Assembly: GCA_021819605.1 (NCBI GenBank)
Contig: JAKAQT010000032.1
Location: 1 to 13,258 of the forward strand
Length of the DNA stretch: 13,258 nucleotides
Direction: 5' to 3'
Origin: Thermoplasmata archaeon
Lineage (GTDB): Archaea; Thermoplasmatota; Thermoplasmata; Thermoplasmatales; Thermoplasmataceae
This document shows, one piece after another, positions 6,003 through 11,206 of the stretch. The position numbers and the translations under genes were made by a program. The notes below the pieces were generated by a model. The model saw only the letters and a list, made by a program, of their open reading frames with translations, had not been told where the DNA came from and did not search any database. Every line of letters begins with the position of its first letter. Within the stretch, counting starts at the first letter, position 1.

Positions 6003-7336
6003 TTTGACCCCCTGCTTTTTTCAAGTTCCTCTTCAATCCTTTCCTGCCTGAGCACCTTCGCCGCAAAATAGAAAGTGAAGGGCACAAGGACGAGATAAAA
6101 GATTATTATGGCTATGCCCAGCGGCACCACCGAAGGAGAAGTGTTTGCCGCCTGAGACACAGTCATGACATTGTAGATGATCCAAGGCTGCCTGCCAACC
6201 TCGTCTGTCACCCAGCCTGAATCGTAAACCACCTCTATGAGAACACCGGCAACCAGCATTCCATAAAGTGAAAGTCTGCCAGTAAGGTCTTTTCTCCTTA
6301 CAAGGAGGTACATGAGATAGAGGGCGAATAAGCCAACAAGCGTCCCCCCACCAACCATAACGTCGAAAGTAAGATGCACAAAGAGAGGAGGCCAGAGGCT
6401 GGACGGAAACTGGGAGAGCCCTGGGACCGCAGTCTTTGAGTTCAGTGTGAGAAAGGCCAGTATGCTCTGCAGGCCAGGGATGGTGATATAGTATTCCGGA
6501 TGTCCGTTGATCATTATTCCTCCAAGCATTTCAGGCGCATTTACAGCCGGGTGAAGATTCAGCTCAATTGCCGCGTATTTGAGAGGCTGGAGTGATATGA
6601 GCATTCTTTCATTGGAATCTCCGGTTATGCCCGCCAGCAGAAGGGCAATGAACCCCACAACCGAGGTGAGCATCATTGCCTTTCTGTAGAAAATTCTGGA
6701 ATCCTGTGTATGGTTCTTCAGGTAGCTGAATGCCAGATAGGCAAGCAGCAGAAATGATCCTGCAGCGAGCGTTGTGGTCACAACATGAGATATTTCCACG
6801 AATCCTGAAGGTGCCATGACTGCCGCCAGTGGGTTTATGTTTGTGGGCTGCCCATTAACCAGGGTAAAGCCAGCCGGCGTATTCATGAATGCATTGATCA
6901 TTGTGATGAAAACCGCCGACATCACTGTTCCTATGGCTACAAAGAGGGAAAGTGCCCAGTGCTTGTACCTGTTCCGGAAAGCATCCCAGTAATAAACATA
7001 GAGAACCAGGCTGATGGTCTCAAGGAAGAAGGCGAACACCTCATAATAGAATGGAAGAATATCAACCTTGCCGATGAATACCATGAAGCTTGGCCATAGA
7101 GCAAAGAGCTCAACAGCCAGAACGGTGCCGCTGGCAGTCCCCACGGCGAAAAAAATGACCAGTGCCTTTGCCAGGCGGCGAGAGAGGGATTCAAAATACA
7201 CATCCTTTCTTCTAAGCCCTATGAATTCGGCGGCAGAAACAATGACAGAAAGTGAAATGCTCAGTGTCACAATCAGTATGTGCGCCCCAAGTGTGTAGCC
7301 CATGAGGAACCTGTCGAAATTGATCACTGACACCAT
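5975..7336 (-). CDS. cydA: Cytochrome bd-type quinol oxidase subunit I (CydA)
   Basis: This 453-residue heme-bearing subunit oxidises quinol and reduces O2 at the membrane. Numbered from the ATG at 7336, the hallmark residues line up with the E. coli protein: His19 (ligand of a high-spin heme), Glu99 and Glu106 in the FFLETISL helix, His184 and Met327 (FDVMVGGG) as heme b558 ligands, Lys253 and Glu258 in PLKYAAIEL of the quinol loop, and DEVGRQPW (378-385). The stretch from Lys253 to Met327 is about 74 residues against roughly 140 in E. coli, so the Q-loop is the short type found in CioA-like oxidases. I prefer ATG 7336 to the GTG at 7345 because it places His at 19 and has an AT-rich TATA element about 25 bases upstream. 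The gene is divergent from an RHH regulator, a likely controller. Confidence 0.95.
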   Translation of the reverse strand: MVSVINFDRFLMGYTLGAHILIVTLSISLSVIVSAAEFIGLRRKDVYFESLSRRLAKALVIFFAVGTASGTVLAVELFALWPSFMVFIGKVDILPFYYEVFAFFLETISLVLYVYYWDAFRNRYKHWALSLFVAIGTVMSAVFITMINAFMNTPAGFTLVNGQPTNINPLAAVMAPSGFVEISHVVTTTLAAGSFLLLAYLAFSYLKNHTQDSRIFYRKAMMLTSVVGFIALLLAGITGDSNERMLISLQPLKYAAIELNLHPAVNAPEMLGGIMINGHPEYYITIPGLQSILAFLTLNSKTAVPGLSQFPSSLWPPLFVHLTFDVMVGGGTLVGLFALYLMYLLVRRKDLTGRLSLYGMLVAGVLIEVVYDSGWVTDEVGRQPWIIYNVMTVSQAANTSPSVVPLGIAIIIFYLVLVPFTFYFAAKVLRQERIEEELEKSRGSKWYRSFIPK

Positions 7337-7355
7337 GATTGTCACTCAGTTGATG

Positions 7356-7370
7356 TTTATATTTAATATT
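7356..7370 (-). promoter_or_regulatory. TATA box region of cydAB
   Basis: The minus strand reads AATATTAAATATAAA, an AT-only run centred about 25-27 bases before the cydA ATG at 7336. This is the position expected for a TATA box of a leaderless transcript covering cydA and cydB. Confidence 0.55.
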
Positions 7371-7374
7371 TCAC

Positions 7375-7388
7375 GTACAAAATTGTGC
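7375..7388. promoter_or_regulatory. Candidate operator between cydA and the RHH gene (site 1)
   Basis: GTACAAAATTGTGC contains ACAA-AA-TTGT, a perfect 4-base inverted repeat with a flanking G/C pair, directly upstream of the cydA TATA run, where a bound protein could block or assist the basal factors. Short RHH operators often look like this. Low complexity makes chance possible. Confidence 0.3.
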
Positions 7389-7394
7389 AAAAAT

Positions 7395-7418
7395 GTTCAT
7401 AAAATACATGACATGAAC
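7395..7418. promoter_or_regulatory. Candidate operator between cydA and the RHH gene (site 2)
   Basis: GTTCAT (7395-7400) and ATGAAC (7413-7418) are perfect inverted 6-base arms with a 12-base spacer, centre-to-centre 18 bases. This lies between the two divergent promoters. The next element, TTAAAAG (7424-7430), could be the TATA box of the RHH gene. Confidence 0.35.
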
Positions 7419-7465
7419 CCACCGTTAAAAGCACATAGAGGAAGGCAATATTCCTTCATGGCACC

Positions 7466-7470
7466 GGAGG
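7466..7470 (+). promoter_or_regulatory. Ribosome binding site of the RHH gene
   Basis: GGAGG lies 6 bases before the ATG at 7477 and fixes that start. It indicates a transcript with a leader, unlike the apparently leaderless cydA facing it. An inverted repeat GAAGG-N7-CCTTC (7441-7457) lies just upstream. Confidence 0.55.
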
Positions 7471-7476
7471 CAATCC

Positions 7477-8046
7477 ATGGGTAGGGTCAACGTAAGCTTG
7501 AAGAACGACCTCATAAAGGCAATAGAAGATTATGCCAGTAGAAACGGGAGAACCGTGAGTGCCGTTATGGGGGAAGCAGTCAGCATATTCCTTGAATCCC
7601 AGGAATCCGGAATCAGGCCTGAGGATGTAGTCAGATCGTTCAGGGTGCTCCTGATCCTTAAGGAGATCGATTCCGTGCCGGTCCCGTCCACCCTGCTGGA
7701 TGCCATGATTCATTCATCCCTTGAGGCATCAGGTGATAAAATCATTCAAAAGTGGAGGGAGAAGGGAGTAATCATAGGCAACATCCTGCGGAAATACGCA
7801 AAAACGCTTCCGGATTTCGCAAGATTCATAACAGAATACAGGGAGCAGATACCCGCAAATGTTTTCAGCATAGAGATTGAGGGGGATGAAGCAACAGTGA
7901 TAATTTCCGGTGCCGGATACAGCACGGATGCTGCAAGATGCACAGCAGAAGGCCTTTCCGGCTTTCTTGCATCCTATGGTTATGGAGCGGACAGTACCGA
8001 GTTTTCAGAGGGATTTGTGAAGATAGTGGCAACAAGGATTTCATAG
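7477..8046 (+). CDS. Ribbon-helix-helix regulator with an unassigned C-terminal domain
   Basis: This is a 189-residue cytoplasmic DNA-binding protein. Residues 3-40 form a clear RHH (CopG/NikR-like) unit: the strand RVNVSLKNDLIKAIEDYA, then a Gly-containing turn (SRNGRT) and a second helix ending SIFLE. The remaining roughly 145 residues hold a helical linker (50-125, including VVRSFRVLLILKEID and WREKGVIIGNILRKYA) and a compact alpha/beta domain (about 128-189) with FSIEIEGDEATVIISGAGYS, a helix containing the only Cys (155), and a final strand VKIVAT. I cannot assign this domain; it is not the NikR ACT-like domain with its His/Cys nickel ligands. Position opposite cydAB suggests control of the oxidase, possibly with the C-terminal part sensing a small molecule or redox state. 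A GDPD gene follows after 23 bases and may be co-transcribed. Confidence 0.8.
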   Translation: MGRVNVSLKNDLIKAIEDYASRNGRTVSAVMGEAVSIFLESQESGIRPEDVVRSFRVLLILKEIDSVPVPSTLLDAMIHSSLEASGDKIIQKWREKGVIIGNILRKYAKTLPDFARFITEYREQIPANVFSIEIEGDEATVIISGAGYSTDAARCTAEGLSGFLASYGYGADSTEFSEGFVKIVATRIS

Positions 8047-8069
8047 AAGCGCCGTATAGGTACTGTACA

Positions 8070-8810
8070 ATGTCTGACGGACAGAAAAAATTCCTCATCA
8101 TTGGGCACAGGGGAATGCCGGGCCTTGCCCCGGAAAACACACTGAAGTCTTTCAGGATGGCACTTGCCTCAGGGGCTGATGGAGTGGAACTGGATGTCCA
8201 GCTTTCAAAGGATGGCGTGCCAGTGGTGTTTCACGATTTCACCACAGGAAGGATGTGCGGCCAGGACGCTCCAGTATCTGCAATGAACTTCGGTGAAATA
8301 AGAAACCTGAAGGTTGCGGGTTCAGAACAGATCCCAACCCTCAGGGAAGCCCTTGAATCCGTTTCCGGAAAGACTGTTTTCGTGGAATTGAAAGTCTCTG
8401 CCACGAAGGATGTTTCTTACAGGAAGAACATGTGCGGAAGGATCAGGGAAGTTATCGAAGCGTCTCAAATGAGGGAGAATATCATAATTACATCATTCGA
8501 TCATGATGCTCTGCGTCTGTATCGCGAACTTGACAGGCGGCAGCAGATTGGGATCATTTATGACAGGGAATCAATGGCATTCTATCTTGAACACGGAATG
8601 GATCCAGAATCAATAATAGATTCATACAGCATACTTATTCCTGATTATACATACCACGCTGCGGATGCCGTCAGGCTCCTTTCAGAGCGCGGAAAGAAAA
8701 TCTTCCCCTGGACTGTAAACGATCCTGGGATTGCGAAGCTCATGAAGGAAGCAGGGTCTTCCGGGGTCATAACAGACTTTGCTGACATGATATTGCCCCC
8801 AAGGGACTGA
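8070..8810 (+). CDS. Glycerophosphodiester phosphodiesterase (GDPD family)
   Basis: This 246-residue cytoplasmic enzyme has a TIM-barrel fold and hydrolyses glycerophosphodiesters to an alcohol and glycerol phosphate, as in turnover of ether-lipid headgroups. Catalytic and metal-binding residues are all present: HRG (13-15), PENT (21-24), VELDVQLSKDG (39-49, Glu40 and Asp42), FHD (54-56, His55), and VELK (105-108, Glu106, Lys108). Further family marks are FPWTVND (212-218) and GVITDFAD (232-239). There is no signal peptide, unlike secreted GlpQ. The ATG at 8070 is chosen because the family motif begins 12 residues later, whereas the longer open frame from 7938 overlaps the RHH gene. A small GTAC-T-GTAC palindrome lies at 8060-8068, just before the start. 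Confidence 0.93.
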   Translation: MSDGQKKFLIIGHRGMPGLAPENTLKSFRMALASGADGVELDVQLSKDGVPVVFHDFTTGRMCGQDAPVSAMNFGEIRNLKVAGSEQIPTLREALESVSGKTVFVELKVSATKDVSYRKNMCGRIREVIEASQMRENIIITSFDHDALRLYRELDRRQQIGIIYDRESMAFYLEHGMDPESIIDSYSILIPDYTYHAADAVRLLSERGKKIFPWTVNDPGIAKLMKEAGSSGVITDFADMILPPRD

Positions 8811-8812
8811 CA

Positions 8813-8848
8813 GTTAAGCTGTAACCATTTTGTACTTAGTGGAGTTAC
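8813..8848. promoter_or_regulatory. Clustered GTTA/GTAAC/GTTAC half-sites before the radical SAM gene
   Basis: GTTA (8813-8816) and TAAC (8822-8825) form an inverted pair around AGCTG. GTAAC (8821-8825) and GTTAC (8844-8848) form a second pair with an 18-base spacer. Between them TTTTGTACTTAG (8828-8839) could be the TATA region for the ATG at 8856. A regulator site is possible but only weakly supported. Confidence 0.25.
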
Positions 8849-8855
8849 ATATCCT

Positions 8856-10538
8856 ATGAATACCGACATCGCTTTTCTTCATGCCCCGAGCATCTATGAT
8901 TTCAGGAAACGTAATCTCAAGGAGGGGCCAATAGGCGACGTGGTACCATCCACTCCTGTTTTTGAAATGTATCCTGTCGGTTTCATAAGCATGCTGAATT
9001 ATGCCATATCACAGGGTTTCAACGGAAGAATTTCCAATCTGGCGGTTCTGATGCTCTCCGATGACAGGTTCGACGCTGAAAACTACATCAAGAACATTGA
9101 TGCCGCTATCTATGGGATTGATCTGCACTGGCTTCCTCACGTGCATGGCGCGTTCAATATAGCAAGGATTGTCAAGAAACTGCATCCCGACAGGAAGGTT
9201 CTTCTGGGCGGGTTTTCTTCATCCTATTTCGCAGAGGACATAATGCAGAGCAATGAGGCCGTTGATTTCATACTGGCCGGAGATTTTGTTGAGAAGCAGC
9301 TCATAAGCCTCCTGGATGCGGTTGAGAAAGGTTCCAGCCTTGAGAATGTCCCGAACCTGCTGTACAGGGATGGGGGGAAAATAAGGAGAAACCCTCCTCT
9401 GAAGGACGATAATCCCACTGCTGAGGTATTCATAAATTATAGAATCCTTGTCAGGAACTCCATCAAATACCATGATATCCGGGGACACCTGCCTTATTAT
9501 GCATGGATAAAGAACCCTGTGGCAATGACTCTGGTTCAGAGGGGATGCCAGTATAACTGCGGATTTTGCGGTGGATCAAATTTTGCATATAAGAACAGAT
9601 ATTTTTTCACCTCTCCGGTGAAGAGGTCTCCTGAAAGAATTGCAGAAGAACTGGAGTCGGTGAAGGAGACCATAAATTCTCCCGTTTTCATAGCAGGGGA
9701 TTTAAACCAGACCGGTGAAAAGTACTACAGGGAGCTTTTCTCGGAATTCAACTCAAGAGGACTGGACATGCCTCTGCTCACCGAATATTTTGTCCCACCG
9801 GGAAGGGAATATTTCCAGTATCTTTCCAGTAAAATCAAAGACTTCTCGTGCGAGATATCCCCTGATTCTTCAGACATAAAAATTAGAAATGCCACTGGAA
9901 GGTTCTACTCCAACGATGAACTGGAAAAATCAATAGCTCTCGCCAGGGAGTACGGCTCAAAGAAGTTTGATGTCTATTTCTCAATAGGCCTGCCAAACCA
10001 GACCATGGTGGATGTAATGAGGGATGCAACATATTCTGAACACCTCTCCAGTGATTACGGCGATGCAGAAATGCCAGTATATGGCTTCATCTCGCCACTT
10101 GCACCTTTCCTTGATCCAGGATCGCTGTTTTACGAAATGCCTGAAAAATACGGGTTTACCATATTTGCCAGAAAAATCATGGACTACTATAATCTTCTGG
10201 ACAGGGGAAAGTCATGGGACGACTTCCTGAACTATGAAACAAAGTGGATGTCGAAGGCAGAAATGGTGAAGGCCACATACCTTTCCGGCATAAAAATGGT
10301 GGAGGTCGGCAGCAGGCTGGGGTATATTGAATACAGTGAAAAGAACAGAATAATAAACAATATAATGAGTTACATGAACGGCGAGGATTACACGCCTCAC
10401 GAGGACAAGAGCCATCACCTTACATACCTGGTCAAGGAGATTGACTGGTCACGAAAACATGGCCTTACCGGAGTATCATCTCTGGTGTTCATCTACTCAA
10501 TCTACGAAAGAATGAGAAGAGCACTGTACAGAATGTAA
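8856..10538 (+). CDS. B12-binding-domain radical SAM protein
   Basis: This 560-residue cytoplasmic protein has an N-terminal Rossmann-like cobalamin-binding domain (about 1-175) including AAIYGIDLHWLPHVHGAF (83-100) and VLLGGFSS (115-122), then a radical SAM domain with MTLVQRGCQYNCGFCGGS. The 4Fe-4S ligands are Cys231, Cys235 and Cys238 (CX3CX2C). Later conserved-looking elements are LLTEYFVPP, the SPDSSD/NATGRFYSNDELEKSI region and FSIGLPNQT, which fit the partial TIM barrel. The DxHxxG motif of base-off cobalamin binders is not clearly present, as is usual in this class. It resembles the archaeal family I recall being named after Thermoplasma acidophilum Ta0216, but I could not check that. 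The reaction is unknown; methylation or a rearrangement is typical of the class. It stands alone between the GDPD and universal stress protein genes. Confidence 0.88.
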   Translation: MNTDIAFLHAPSIYDFRKRNLKEGPIGDVVPSTPVFEMYPVGFISMLNYAISQGFNGRISNLAVLMLSDDRFDAENYIKNIDAAIYGIDLHWLPHVHGAFNIARIVKKLHPDRKVLLGGFSSSYFAEDIMQSNEAVDFILAGDFVEKQLISLLDAVEKGSSLENVPNLLYRDGGKIRRNPPLKDDNPTAEVFINYRILVRNSIKYHDIRGHLPYYAWIKNPVAMTLVQRGCQYNCGFCGGSNFAYKNRYFFTSPVKRSPERIAEELESVKETINSPVFIAGDLNQTGEKYYRELFSEFNSRGLDMPLLTEYFVPPGREYFQYLSSKIKDFSCEISPDSSDIKIRNATGRFYSNDELEKSIALAREYGSKKFDVYFSIGLPNQTMVDVMRDATYSEHLSSDYGDAEMPVYGFISPLAPFLDPGSLFYEMPEKYGFTIFARKIMDYYNLLDRGKSWDDFLNYETKWMSKAEMVKATYLSGIKMVEVGSRLGYIEYSEKNRIINNIMSYMNGEDYTPHEDKSHHLTYLVKEIDWSRKHGLTGVSSLVFIYSIYERMRRALYRM

Positions 10539-10558
10539 CTAATATTGCAGGATAATAA

Positions 10559-10566
10559 TTTATAAC
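10559..10566 (+). promoter_or_regulatory. TATA box of the universal stress protein gene
   Basis: TTTATAAC in an AT-rich stretch soon after the radical SAM stop is the best TATA candidate in this gap, predicting a start of transcription near 10585-10590 and a leader of about 40 bases. Confidence 0.4.
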
Positions 10567-10600
10567 CACATATGTCATGAATACATGGACTGATCTGAAA

Positions 10601-10615
10601 AAACCATAATGGTTT
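10601..10615. promoter_or_regulatory. Perfect 15-base palindrome in the leader of the stress protein gene
   Basis: AAACCAT-A-ATGGTTT has 7-base perfect arms and a single central base. It lies just after the predicted transcription start and just before the ribosome site GGTGGT (10619-10624), a typical position for a repressor operator. The odd-length centre does not suit an RNA hairpin, so a protein site is more likely. Confidence 0.5.
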
Positions 10616-10628
10616 ACTGGTGGTAAAT

Positions 10629-11084
10629 ATGGACATGAAGCAAAAAATAAAGAGCATAATATGCGCAGTTGATTTTTCTGAGGAATCCATGAAGGCGGTT
10701 GAATTTGCAGCGTCTCTGGTGGGTCAGAACAGTGAGGCGACACTATACCTGCTCAATGTGGTCAAGCCTGTGTACGCCCCAATTGGCGATTCTGCCGGAG
10801 CAGCGGAAATACTGATGGAGCAGAATGATGCAATTGTCAAGGAATCAAAGGAGAGAATTGAGGAGATTGCAAAGACGCTCAGGAACAATGGCCTGGATAA
10901 GGTTCATGGTATCGTGAGGACCGGTGAGCCTGTTTCATCAATACTCAACACAATAAAGGAGTTCAACGGGGACCTCATAGTCATGGGAAACAGGAAGCAC
11001 GGATTCCGCAAGGGCATATTATTTGGATCAGTGTCTGAAAGGGTTTCTGCCGACTCTCCAGTTTCTGTACTCATAGTAAGATAA
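10629..11084 (+). CDS. Universal stress protein (UspA family)
   Basis: This single-domain Usp of about 151 residues acts in the cytoplasm, with an alpha/beta Rossmann-like fold that often binds ATP. The first strand and following Asp are typical (SIICAVDFSEES, Asp about residue 15), then LYLLNVVKPVY, a helix EILMEQNDAIVKESKERIEEIAK, VRTGEP and the terminal LIVMGNRKHGFRKGILFGS with SERVSADSPVSVLIVR. In ATP-binding members the pattern is G-x2-G-x9-G-S/T. Here the first Gly and the final GS are present, but the second Gly position is Lys (GNRK), so nucleotide binding may be altered. GTG 10620, ATG 10629 and ATG 10635 are all in frame; ATG 10629 has GGTGGT just upstream. It faces the H+-ATPase gene tail to tail. 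Confidence 0.9.
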   Translation: MDMKQKIKSIICAVDFSEESMKAVEFAASLVGQNSEATLYLLNVVKPVYAPIGDSAGAAEILMEQNDAIVKESKERIEEIAKTLRNNGLDKVHGIVRTGEPVSSILNTIKEFNGDLIVMGNRKHGFRKGILFGSVSERVSADSPVSVLIVR

Positions 11085-11166
11085 GACCCGGGCAAAATGG
11101 ATCACTTTCCTTGCCTTTCTCATTTTTCAGCCGCTGCTGTATTCACTGATATGGATTCAGGCTTTT

Positions 11167-11189
11167 CCGGCTGGCATCATACCATCCGG
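11167..11189. terminator. GC-rich stem-loop between convergent genes
   Basis: CCGGCTGG and CCATCCGG pair with one mismatch around a 7-base loop. The element lies between the stop of the stress protein gene (11084) and that of the ATPase gene (11207). On the minus strand it is followed by AAAAG rather than a T-run. On the plus strand a short T-run (11128-11132) precedes it. It may end or stabilise either transcript, but this is weakly supported. The 122-base gap holds no gene. Confidence 0.3.
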
Positions 11190-11206
11190 CCATGGAATGC
11201 ACCAGT

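Noticed and set aside
7441..7457. GAAGG-N7-CCTTC inverted repeat in the RHH leader as an operator
   Set aside because: Short 5-base arms in a purine-rich leader; weaker than the two repeats nearer the cydA promoter.
7938..8069. N-terminal extension of the GDPD frame to 7938
   Set aside because: It overlaps the RHH gene in another frame and adds residues unlike the family; the ATG at 8070 gives a normal-length enzyme.
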